From a bacterium SM23_31 (GTDB taxonomy: Bacteria > SM23-31), in the NCBI GenBank assembly GCA_001304035.1, contig LJUD01000288.1, forward strand, positions 1 to 5,953: a stretch of DNA of 5,953 nucleotides, in the 5' to 3' direction. Below, piece after piece: positions 1-5,487 of the stretch (its first letter is position 1; the number at the start of each line of letters is the position of its first letter). The position numbers and the translations under genes are program-made. The notes under the pieces are model-generated. The model was not told where the DNA came from, ran no database searches, and saw nothing but the letters and a program-made list of their open reading frames with translations.

Positions 1-62
1 TTTCTTACGGTTTGGTATTCATTAACAGGGATATATTTCCGGATATTAAAAGTCAAATTAAT

Positions 63-203
63 TCAAATCAATTGCAGCGCCTTCTTCTGTGATTTGATGC
101 CGTTGTAGTTGTAGATGCCTGCATAGAGTTGGTTGTTTAATATTTTACGGACTGTTGAGGGATGCCATTGTCCGCCCCGTTTTGATTGGTATATTGGTTT
201 TAT
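63..203 (-). pseudogene. C-terminal fragment of a large serine recombinase
   Basis: The minus strand reads SKRGGQWHPSTVRKILNN, then QLYAGIYNYNGIKS, and ends KKALQLI before a TGA at 63-65. RGG-W-HPSTVRKIL-N-LYAG is the signature of the 'Recombinase' domain of large serine recombinases, the family that integrates and excises phages and mobile elements. Only about 45 codons remain. The N-terminal resolvase domain with its catalytic serine and most of the DNA-binding region are missing. The frame closes at a TAA near 224-222, and the helix-turn-helix gene lies immediately upstream, ending at 200. This is therefore a remnant left by deletion or recombination, not a working integrase. The family call is firm. 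What joined the two pieces is inference. Confidence 0.72.
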
Positions 204-648
204 CTTTCTGTGTATTCGTCCTTACTGATAATACCTTTTTCGATTAGCAGATGTGTTAGTGCTTTTAATTGTAGGATGGTGTCGGATAATGCTGTTGAAT
301 AGTTGTCATAGTTGGCTGCAAGCTCGTCTATCTGTGCAGCGAGTTCGGCAATTCGGAGGTGGATGTGTTCAACGGCAGCACCGGACAGGGCAGCGGGGAT
401 ATTCTGATTAAAGAATGTCCTCAGTGCATCTTCGCTGATATACCAGCGGTTACCGAAAGGATACCTTTGATTTTGCCAGTCTTTAAGTAGCGTTTTATCG
501 TAAGCGGGTGCTTATTGAGTATTTCGGCTACATGCGCGGCGCTGAAAAGGTTTAAAGAGCCGAATGTCATTTCACGGGGCAGCTCTTTGCGTCCACGTCT
601 TGGTTTAGTTTTTTCATTGTTGCCCTCAGTTTTGCCGGCAGGTCGCAT
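200..648 (-). pseudogene. Helix-turn-helix (excisionase/MerR-like) protein with coiled-coil tail, one frameshift
   Basis: From the ATG at 648 the first 62 codons give a basic start (KTKPRRGRKELPRE) and a helix-turn-helix, FSAAHVAEILNKHPLTIKRY then LKTGKIKG. That frame then runs to a stop at 421. From 460 the next frame continues the same fold with PFGNRWYISEDALRTFF, so one base appears to be missing near 461-462. The second part is an alanine- and leucine-rich predicted coiled coil (RIAELAAQIDELAANYDNY) ending LIEKGIISKDEYTER and TAA at 200-202. Restored, the protein would be about 149 aa. The HTH-then-'RWYI' arrangement is that of excisionase/MerR-type DNA-binding proteins, so its role would be DNA binding in a mobile element. 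The second half could be a separate product, but no good internal start is seen. No clear Shine-Dalgarno precedes the ATG, and Met27 is an alternative start. Confidence 0.66.
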
Positions 649-839
649 TACGTAAAGTTAGCAAATCCGGTAAATGAAAATTGCCGGGATATATACGTTT
701 ATACCACTTGGTTGAAGAAATCCGATATACGGGCTTCTATTTAAGCCATATGCGCGGGAATCAAGGCAATGTGCCCGAATATCCCTGTTTTTGTTAAATT
801 TCAGATTATCACCTGTCCCTTTTGCCAAAACAAACGTTG

Positions 840-853
840 CTTAGAATCGCTCT
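840..853. repeat. 14-bp direct repeat, left copy (downstream of the beta-helix gene)
   Basis: CTTAGAATCGCTCT occurs here and again at 2600-2613, in the same orientation. It lies 22 bp beyond the beta-helix stop codon. The surrounding 649-875 interval has no gene that I can support. It holds only a short GGCTT/AAGCC hairpin at 732-747 without a T-tract, so no terminator for the beta-helix gene is evident. Confidence 0.5.
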
Positions 854-875
854 CGTTAACCGGAAAAGCGTTTAA

Positions 876-2531
876 TCATTTCTTTATAATTCTTAAACCA
901 ATTACATTTCTGACTGTCTTTGCCCTTAAATCTATTGGTCTAACCCCCCTGCCGAAATATCCCACACTGCCTAATGACCTCGTTACTATAATGTTGGAAG
1001 TTGAAACACCGCCCTGATACTCGTATGCACCTATATCGGGTATGCCGTTGAAAATAGGATTACCAAGATAATCCGTTGTCAATCCAACATCATTACCGGC
1101 ATCAATGCAGGGAGAACCTGACTGCAAGGATAAATTGAGTACAGCGGGATCGAGTGAACTCGTGTCCGTGAATACAGGATAATTGCCAACATCATTATCG
1201 CCGTATATCGTATTGGATATTAGAGTTTCCCAATCGGTATAGTTAGTCCATTTAAGTCTATACAGAGTGGGAACATTCCATACCGTATTATTCGTAATAA
1301 TCTTATTTGTAGCATGTTTACTTGTATCCGCCAACCAGATTCCATATTGCCTAAGACTTGCGAAAATATTATTTTTTATAGTCGTAAGCCTATCTCCATT
1401 AGCCATTTCAATGCCATTTGCACACCAAAGCACAGTATTATTGTATACGAAAATAGTATCTGCTTTAGTATACAGTTGAATCCCATCTCCATAGGCATTA
1501 TAAATCAGGTTATAATATATTTCTGCATTTGAAATCGGATTGTAAGCAAGTATCATTATCCCATTAGGATGATGAGTTCCATAATCTGTATAGTATGACA
1601 CATTGTATCTTATTATCACATTTTTGTTCGTTCCGGTTGCCGTTGAATGTTGAATATCTATGTTGTTATGATAGCAGTTCCATACAGTATTACCTTCAAT
1701 AAGACAATAGGTAAGACTTGCATTACTTGATTCTTGTAAAATACCATGTCTGCCAGCCTCATATACAGTATTTTTAAGGACTTGAGAACTATCACTGTCA
1801 TATAGCCGTATTGCACTCCCGTTTTCCCCAACTTTCCTGCCGATATGATGAACTGTATTATCCTGTATAGTCCATCTATCAGAGTTATCCGTAGCGTATA
1901 TACCACTGAATTTAAACCCTTTGACTTCTATATTTTTAATGGTAATATCATCGACATTTGCATTTGCAGTTATCCCGTAATTTCTAAGTATCACTTCAAC
2001 AGAAGTAAAAACGGTATCAGGATCGCCTCCATCGTAATAAATTTTAAGAGTATCCGTAACCGCATCATATATACTTTCGTAGTTTGCAGTCGGTGCAGGG
2101 CTACCTACGGCAATAGAATCAGCCCAAACTACCGTTCCGTCTTTCAGTTCAAAATATACTGATGAGGGGAGAGAAGTAAATTTGGCACTCCAAAGATTCG
2201 TCCCGGAGCTAATCCACGCAAGAGCCGTATCACTTCCTATTATTACAGGAGCACTTCCTGTTCCGTAAGAACTGATATAAACATCTGCATTGGTTAATGT
2301 CATTTGCTCACGCCATACTTCCCCACATTTTGCAAGAATACTGTCTCCGGCGGTAGTTGCACTATCTTCGGCAGCATCAAGCGTCTTTAAGGGAGCTTCT
2401 AACGTCCCTGCATTGTTGTTATCGCCAAGCGTATAATCCACGTGCCAGCTCCGCTGTGCAAACAGGGCACTTGGTAAAAGCAATATTGAAACCATAAAAA
2501 CTAATCTTCTGATCATGTCAAGTTCACTCAA
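876..2531 (-). CDS. Secreted right-handed parallel beta-helix protein (choice-of-anchor Q ending)
   Basis: A 551-codon intact gene. Residues 6-26 form a signal peptide (MIRRLVFMVSILLLPSALFAQ region; cleavage likely near ALFAQ|RS). Residues 28-60 (WHVDYTLGDNNNAGTLEAPL, KTLDAA) are the usual entry to pectate-lyase-like beta-helices. Residues 190-430 contain repeated Asn/Ile rungs such as NTVHHIG, NTVYEAGRHGI, GNTVWN, YNLIYNAYGDGIQL and NNTVLW..NGIEM. Residues 466-506 (LSLQSGSPCIDAGN, YLGNPIFNGIPDIGAYEY) are the choice-of-anchor-Q motif. Such proteins are exported and bind or cleave polysaccharide, but no catalytic residues can be assigned here. No T9SS sorting domain is present. Instead there is a basic 45-residue tail ending RNVIGLRIIKK. 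The start is uncertain: TTG at 2531 has GGAG only 2 nt away, whereas the ATG at Met6 fits the signal peptide but lies 17 nt from GGAG. Confidence 0.9.
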   Translation of the reverse strand: MSELDMIRRLVFMVSILLLPSALFAQRSWHVDYTLGDNNNAGTLEAPLKTLDAAEDSATTAGDSILAKCGEVWREQMTLTNADVYISSYGTGSAPVIIGSDTALAWISSGTNLWSAKFTSLPSSVYFELKDGTVVWADSIAVGSPAPTANYESIYDAVTDTLKIYYDGGDPDTVFTSVEVILRNYGITANANVDDITIKNIEVKGFKFSGIYATDNSDRWTIQDNTVHHIGRKVGENGSAIRLYDSDSSQVLKNTVYEAGRHGILQESSNASLTYCLIEGNTVWNCYHNNIDIQHSTATGTNKNVIIRYNVSYYTDYGTHHPNGIMILAYNPISNAEIYYNLIYNAYGDGIQLYTKADTIFVYNNTVLWCANGIEMANGDRLTTIKNNIFASLRQYGIWLADTSKHATNKIITNNTVWNVPTLYRLKWTNYTDWETLISNTIYGDNDVGNYPVFTDTSSLDPAVLNLSLQSGSPCIDAGNDVGLTTDYLGNPIFNGIPDIGAYEYQGGVSTSNIIVTRSLGSVGYFGRGVRPIDLRAKTVRNVIGLRIIKK

Positions 2532-2599
2532 TTCTCCTTTCTACTTTTATCGATTACAGGATAGCCGTGTCTTTCCTTATGGCTTTCTTAGAAAAGTGC

Positions 2600-2613
2600 C
2601 TTAGAATCGCTCT
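2600..2613. repeat. 14-bp direct repeat, right copy (upstream of the beta-helix gene)
   Basis: Second copy of CTTAGAATCGCTCT. The two copies bracket the beta-helix gene with its 5' leader. A further shared 10-mer, TTATCACCTG, occurs near each copy (806-815 and 2683-2692) but in the opposite order relative to the 14-mer. The 2532-2719 gap also contains a CCTGT-ATTG-ACAGG dyad (2648-2661) and an AGCC/GGCT dyad (2619-2632). Neither is followed by a T-run, so I do not call a terminator. Confidence 0.5.
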
Positions 2614-2719
2614 GTGTAAGCCGTTTTAGGCTGTTTTACCAAATACCCCTGTATTGACAGGAATATTAACCGATTCGCCGTGTTATCACCTGAAAATTAA
2701 AAATAAGAACAGCTCAGAA

Positions 2720-2968
2720 TCAATTTGTTGAAGCTGCCTGTGCTTTTTCTCTTTTGAGAATTTCTCTTTTAGCTGACTGCAATAACTTTATAAGTTCATC
2801 GCATTTTTCTAACTCGGCAACAAAAGTAATCCCCTTTTTGCTCGGATTGAATTCTCCATGATCGTCTTGATAGTACACACGGATATTCACTATCTCATTT
2901 CCCTTAAACGAATCGATTGTTACACGAAGCTCCTCAAGAGCATTCTTTTGAAATTTCCCAATTAACAT
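2720..2968 (-). CDS. PC4 (transcriptional coactivator p15)-domain DNA-binding protein
   Basis: An 82-aa intact gene. The order IGKFQKN...EELRVTIDSFKGNEIVNIRV, YYQDDHGEFNPSKKGITF, ELEKCDELIKLL matches the bacterial PC4/p15 family. Its hallmarks are a short beta-sheet with 'KG-x-IR-V', then 'D-GE-PSKKGI', then a helix. These small proteins bind single-stranded or unwound DNA as dimers and occur in chromosomes, phages and plasmids. A basic tail (KREILKREKAQAAS) follows the domain. An AAGGGGG ribosome site sits about 9 nt before the ATG and supports the start. The gene lies between a truncated and a full-length beta-helix copy. It shows no damage, in contrast to most neighbours. Its partner and precise role cannot be read from the sequence. 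Confidence 0.85.
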   Translation of the reverse strand: MLIGKFQKNALEELRVTIDSFKGNEIVNIRVYYQDDHGEFNPSKKGITFVAELEKCDELIKLLQSAKREILKREKAQAASTN

Positions 2969-2994
2969 TTTTAAATTCCCCCTTACAGAAACGT

Positions 2995-3276
2995 TTACAA
3001 ATTTAACATACCTATACGCCGGCGGGACGGTATCCTGCCATTCGGTTCAAAATATACCGATGAAGGTAAAGACACAAATTTAGCTTTCCGGTGATTTTCC
3101 CCCGAAGTTCCCCATGAGGTTGCTGTGTCCGAGCCGTCAATATTTGCGAACCCGGAACAGTCAAGAGTTAATGCGGAATTCTTAGTGGTAATTAATTTCT
3201 TTAACGGAATAAGCAAACTTACAAAAATGTAAAAACACTTTCTTATGTCCTTCAACAAAATACATCGCCCCTCCAA
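2995..3276 (-). pseudogene. Truncated paralogue of the beta-helix protein N-terminal region
   Basis: The 93-codon frame contains ANIDGSDTATSWGTSGE then NHRKAKFVSLPSSVYFE. By eye this matches residues 95-128 of the neighbouring 551-aa beta-helix protein, with about 22 of 34 positions identical and no gaps. The DNA is also visibly alike (both carry TTCAAAATATAC and GATGA near the same point). Downstream of the match the sequence turns into PNGRIPSRRRIGMLNL and stops, so the whole helix body is lost. Upstream, KDIRKCFYIFVSLLIP resembles a signal peptide joined directly to KKL, suggesting an internal deletion. A GGAGGGG stands 2 nt before an ATG in another frame. It is best read as the dead remnant of a duplicated gene. 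Confidence 0.7.
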
Positions 3277-3341
3277 ATCGGTTATCTTACTTCCATAAAC
3301 ATGTTTTGATTTTTCACAATAAAATCACAAGTTAACCTATT

Positions 3342-3548
3342 TCAAGTTTTATGGCTTTCAAGAGGTTCGCCTTTTTTGCGGTTTTTATGTCGTTTTAAAT
3401 ATTCTATTATATCTTCTTTGAGAAATAATAATTCTTTGCCTGGTCGTTAAAAATCTATTTCACCTTTTTGCACCATTTTGTAAACAGCCGAAACCGTTAT
3501 ATGCAATAAATTCGCAAGTTGTTCAGTAGTGAAAAGTTCAAGTTCCAT
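3342..3548 (-). pseudogene. Excisionase-family helix-turn-helix protein with one in-frame TAA
   Basis: The ATG at 3548 opens MELELFTTEQLANLLHITVS, then AVYKMVQKGEIDF, then TAA at 3447-3449. The same frame carries on with RPGKELLFLKEDIIEYLKRH and KNRKKGEPLESHKT to TGA at 3342. The two halves make one normal excisionase/HTH_17 protein of 68 residues: a helix-turn-helix followed by 'GEI-F-(Y)-RPGKELLF-KEDI-E-L'. The stop falls where related proteins usually have Tyr, so TAT or TAC to TAA is the simplest change. A GAGG ribosome site lies about 8 nt upstream. Such proteins direct excision or act as small regulators in mobile elements. It lies about 165 nt downstream of a strong promoter on the same strand. 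Whether it is dead or read through cannot be told from the sequence. Confidence 0.72.
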
Positions 3549-3680
3549 ATACCTAACCTCGCTTTTTTATCTAATATCCCTTTCATAATATTACATGATT
3601 GGAATACAAAAAAGTTCCATAATTTAGGGAATTAAAGCTAAAAAGATGTATTTTATATAAATTATAAGTTCTTTTAATGT

Positions 3681-3698
3681 TCAACATTGTATCACCAT
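3681..3698 (-). CDS. Possible leader peptide MVIQC
   Basis: Directly behind a very good GGGAGGT ribosome site (3701-3707) the ATG at 3698 encodes only five codons before TGA at 3681-3683. A second ATG at 3687 overlaps its end and opens a 34-codon, low-complexity frame (MLNIKRTYNLYKIHLF...) ending at 3583, which does not look like a protein. Either this is a short leader for the downstream helix-turn-helix gene, or it is the stub of a gene whose body was deleted. I see no amino-acid repeat that would suggest attenuation. Confidence 0.3.
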   Translation of the reverse strand: MVIQC

Positions 3699-3713
3699 AC
3701 ACCTCCCTAATAT

Positions 3714-3742
3714 AATATAAGCATTTTTGACGTAAAAGTCAA
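3714..3742 (-). promoter_or_regulatory. Sigma70-like promoter with embedded palindrome
   Basis: On the minus strand TTGACT (3742-3737) and TATATT (3719-3714) are separated by exactly 17 nt, close to the classical -35/-10 consensus. The -35 box is one arm of a TTGAC-TTTTAC-GTCAA dyad (3742-3727), placed where a repressor would block polymerase. A strong GGGAGGT follows at 3707-3701. It points toward the excisionase-like gene at 3548, which would then have a 5' leader of roughly 155 nt. The operator reading is inference from position only. Confidence 0.6.
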
Positions 3743-3823
3743 GGTAAATTTTCATAATTGTTCGTATTAGACACAATAAACCACCATTTTTGTTTATCTA
3801 AATAATATCTAATTCCTGCGTTC

Positions 3824-4201
3824 CTATTCCGGGTGTGGAATTGGAACGGATTTGTTTAATTTTCTATCCCAATGGTCTTGTGTCAGTATGTTTATTTCAC
3901 CGCTATAATCACCGTGCCTGCCGGTTACCTCTTGAGCAATTTCTAATGCCTTTTCTTTTCTAAAGATCAGACTCTGTCTGACATTTGTTGTAATTTTTGG
4001 CAGCGTGGGCAGTTTGAACTATAGGCATATTGGTTTATATGGTATTCATGTTCTCCCCATTGCTGACCCATGCCTATGTTAATTTCAAGCCATGCCCAAG
4101 CCGTACCGCTGCCATGAGAAACAACAGCGTTAATGCCAGCGTCTTTCAGTGCTTTTTTGACCGCTTTCGTTTCTTCTCTGTGCGTTGAATGGTTTCTCCA
4201 G
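3824..4201 (-). pseudogene. Broken gene of unrecognised family, probably from a mobile element
   Basis: A GGAGGT ribosome site (4217-4212) precedes a CTG at 4201 (perhaps a former ATG) that opens LEKPFNAQR. After a frame change near 4176 comes ETKAVKKALKDAGINAVV, SHGSGTAWAWLEINIG, then EYHINQYAYSSNCPRCQKLQ. A second frame change near 3980-4000 leads to KALEIAQEVTGRHGDYSGEI, NILTQDHWDRKLNK and TAG at 3824. The three pieces read as one protein of about 120-130 aa with a CPRC pair that could be half of a metal site. 'ALEIAQEVTGRHGDYSG' looks conserved and I have the impression of phage or plasmid accessory proteins, but I cannot name the family. One arm of the 24-bp inverted repeat lies exactly at the second frame break, the other just upstream of the ribosome site. 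Confidence 0.5.
3958..3981 (+). repeat. 24-bp perfect inverted repeat, left arm
   Basis: Begins TTCTAAAGATCAG and ends ACTCTGTCTGA. It is an exact reverse complement of 4223-4246, and the match breaks at the next base on both sides. Each arm also contains its own dyad TCAGAC-TCT-GTCTGA (15 bp). This arm overlaps the 3' part of the broken gene ending at 3824. Confidence 0.9.
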
Positions 4202-4222
4202 GATATTTTACACCTCCGAGTT

Positions 4223-4246
4223 TCAGACAGAGTCTGATCTTTAGAA
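4223..4246 (-). repeat. 24-bp perfect inverted repeat, right arm
   Basis: Exact reverse complement of 3958-3981. The two arms enclose 241 bp (289 bp from end to end). This arm lies 5 bp upstream of the GGAGGT ribosome site of the broken gene. No clear target-site duplication is seen outside the arms. A TA dinucleotide lies near each outer end, but within the repeat. Confidence 0.9.
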
Positions 4247-4289
4247 GAGTATCGTTTGTTGTTTTTGGTAGAAGTCGATTTGAGTGCCG

Positions 4290-4304
4290 TCCCGCTTAGC
4301 GGGA
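4290..4304. repeat. Short perfect palindrome TCCCGC-TTA-GCGGGA
   Basis: Six base pairs with a 3-nt loop (seven around a central T), GC-rich within AT-rich surroundings. It lies immediately after the TAA (4305-4307) of the zinc-ribbon-like frame on the minus strand. No T-tract follows on either side, so it is not a standard intrinsic terminator. It could be a dispersed intergenic palindrome. Confidence 0.45.
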
Positions 4305-4431
4305 TTACATTCTTTTAAGGGGGGCGCCGGTTTTGTACTGCAATATTTGCCATTGCTCAGATGTGATCCTGATAACCGGCAGGGTGCGCCGGCAGTCCGG
4401 GCACAGCGGTAAAATTTCAGTGCCCAGAAGT
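4305..4431 (-). pseudogene. Possible zinc-ribbon remnant or tail of the nuclease
   Basis: The frame reads LLGTEILPLCPDCRRTLPVI then RITSEQWQILQYKTGAPLKR and M-TAA. CPDCxRTLPV with an 'EQW' helix resembles the start of small zinc-binding proteins found in mobile elements, but only one CxxC pair is present and no proper start codon with a ribosome site is visible. It begins where the nuclease frame stops making sense (FYPCENYTSGH, TGA at 4417-4419). It may therefore be either a separate broken gene or the shifted cysteine-rich end of the nuclease, whose relatives often finish with a Cys cluster. Confidence 0.3.
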
Positions 4432-4938
4432 ATAGTTTTCGCACGGGTAGAATATTTAGGAGTATATTCCTTTTTCAACTGTCTCGGCAAGCCGCAGGAA
4501 TCGGTCAATGTCTTATTGGTTTCGAGTTGATTGGAGCTGCTGTATTTTCGGTTCTTTAGTACGCACCATGACGTCAAGTCTCACTCCGTTTTCATCATGA
4601 CCGTAAAGAGCACGGTAAGCCAGAGAATATGCGGTCAGCTGGATGCCTTTTGCAATGGTATCTTCCGGGAAAACTTCGCTTGCTGGTTTTATGGCCTATA
4701 ATGAATCTTTTGTCATCAATCAGGTCTATATAACCCTTCAATGGAAGTTTTTTGTGGCTCCTGTATCAATGATAAACTCTTTCTCAATTTCCACCGGCTG
4801 TACCGTGGGAGCAAGATTTTCATGGTAAGTATTTATTAACTTGATGCCCTGCTCCTTGAACTTCTCGGATTTTTCGCATTTCTGAAAAGCTGTCTCCTTG
4901 ACTTCCTTTTCCCAATGGTTACTGAATATGTCAATGGA
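4420..4938 (-). pseudogene. PD-(D/E)XK nuclease (RecB/Cas4-type) pseudogene
   Basis: Three frames join into one protein. SIDIFSNHWEKEVKETAFQK ... KLINTYHENLAPTVQPVEIE, KEFIIDTGATKNF continues after a one-base loss near 4744 as PLKGYIDLIDDKRFIIGHKT, SKRSF. After a one-base gain near 4670 it continues as PEDTIAKGIQLTAYSLAYRA, LYGHDENGVRLDVMVRTKEP, KIQQLQSTRNQ. Two TAA stops (4513-4515, 4456-4458) interrupt DIDRFLRLAETVEKGIYS and IFYPCEN, which still match the family. Visible landmarks are GYIDLI (first acidic motif), GHKTS where active enzymes have (D/E)-x-K, and QLTAYSLAYR (motif IV, QxxxY). Relatives are exonuclease-type domains of RecB/AddB/Cas4 and phage recombination proteins. The N-terminus is missing. 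The two frameshifts, the stops and the D-to-G change in the catalytic motif make it inactive. Confidence 0.8.
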
Positions 4939-4977
4939 TTATTTTGCCTCTTAAGAAATAATTGGCGGGAATAGTAT

Positions 4978-5076
4978 TTAAGTCTTACGGTTAGGCAACC
5001 TACGATCTTTGACACAAGATATTATAAACTTTACCCATTCCGGTGTTTTTACTTCTTCAGCGATTTCATTTTGCAT
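4978..5076 (-). CDS. Orphan 32-aa ORF, possibly debris of the nuclease N-terminus
   Basis: ATG at 5076 opens MQNEIAEEVKTPEWVKFIIS and CVKDRRLPNRKT before TAA at 4978-4980. It is in the same frame as the first nuclease segment, separated by short pieces ILFPPIIS and EAK between TAA codons at 4978, 4951 and 4939 (approximate for the middle one). The composition is protein-like, but I do not recognise it. It has no convincing ribosome site. It may be a decayed upstream part of the same gene or of another one. Confidence 0.25.
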   Translation of the reverse strand: MQNEIAEEVKTPEWVKFIISCVKDRRLPNRKT

Positions 5077-5137
5077 TAATGAAGAGTAAGAACGTTATTA
5101 TAAGGATGTTTTGTCGATATCCTGCATATTAGGCGTA

Positions 5138-5201
5138 TAAGATTCATTGGATTGAAATGATTATAAAACTAAGATTCATTGGATTGAAATGATTATAAAA
5201 C
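5138..5201. repeat. Perfect 2 x 32-bp tandem duplication
   Basis: The 32-bp unit starting TAAGATTCATTGGATTG and ending TTATAAAAC occurs at 5138-5169 and 5170-5201 with no base difference and no spacer. The right copy supplies the last codons and stop of the small ORF ending at 5176. Perfect identity in a decaying region suggests a recent slippage-type duplication. Confidence 0.95.
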
Positions 5202-5337
5202 GTTGATATAGCGTATCTAATCTTAAAATTCCTCTGTCTTTAATTGCTATCTGAAAATCACCGAGTAATCCTTTCTTATTGTAACATGCAGGCACTAATA
5301 AAATCTCTTCTTCAGTAGCGTCAAGACCTTTGACCAT
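5176..5337 (-). CDS. Small hypothetical protein, 53 aa
   Basis: ATG at 5337 opens MVKGLDATEEEILLVPACYN, then KKGLLGDFQIAIKDRGILRL, DTLYQRFIIISIQ and TGA at 5176-5178. The composition is protein-like up to QRF. The last residues come from the 32-bp tandem repeat, so the original C-terminus may have been replaced or extended. A TGA lies two codons upstream of the ATG in the same frame. No Shine-Dalgarno is present in the AT-rich leader. It follows the terminator of the T9SS gene and would need its own promoter. I do not recognise the family. It could be an internal piece of a larger broken gene. Confidence 0.35.
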   Translation of the reverse strand: MVKGLDATEEEILLVPACYNKKGLLGDFQIAIKDRGILRLDTLYQRFIIISIQ

Positions 5338-5432
5338 ATTTCAATATATATTTTAATCATTATTATATTTTGTGACGACAGATATTCTCTAATTTTCAAG
5401 AAAAAATGCTTTAGAAATATTATCTACAGTTA

Positions 5433-5465
5433 AAAAAGGCTGATTCTGAGTGAACCAGCCTTTTT
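5433..5465 (-). terminator. Intrinsic terminator of the T9SS/FGE gene
   Basis: The arms AAAAAGGCTG (5433-5442) and CAGCCTTTTT (5456-5465) pair perfectly over 10 bp. A further TTC/GAA extension beyond one mismatch leaves a 5-nt loop. Read on the minus strand it ends in a run of six T, 23 nt past the TAA at 5488. The A/T tracts on both sides make it able to act in either direction, though no plus-strand gene needs it. Confidence 0.85.
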
Positions 5466-5487
5466 CTCGATTACGTGGTTATACACA

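Noticed and set aside
1..62. Possible continuation of the recombinase frame past the TGA (NIRKYIPVNEYQTVRK)
   Set aside because: The piece is too short and is cut by the window edge. Nothing in it can be tied to the recombinase family.
769..2162. Several plus-strand open frames of 70-105 codons inside the beta-helix gene and its 3' flank
   Set aside because: They lie opposite a well-supported minus-strand gene or extend into its 3' flank, have no domain-like content and no ribosome sites, so they are shadows.
3958..4246. The 24-bp inverted repeat as ends of a complete insertion sequence
   Set aside because: The 241 bp between the arms encode part of the surrounding gene, not a transposase, and no target duplication is clear.
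4290..4304. TCCCGCTTAGCGGGA hairpin as an intrinsic terminator
   Set aside because: No T-tract follows on either strand.
4333..4828. Plus-strand open frames over the nuclease remnant
   Set aside because: The minus strand has clear protein-family matches across this stretch. The plus-strand frames have no recognisable content.
5138..5201. CRISPR array suggested by a 32-bp repeat
   Set aside because: There are only two copies, directly joined with no spacer, and no cas gene that I can recognise apart from a generic nuclease remnant.
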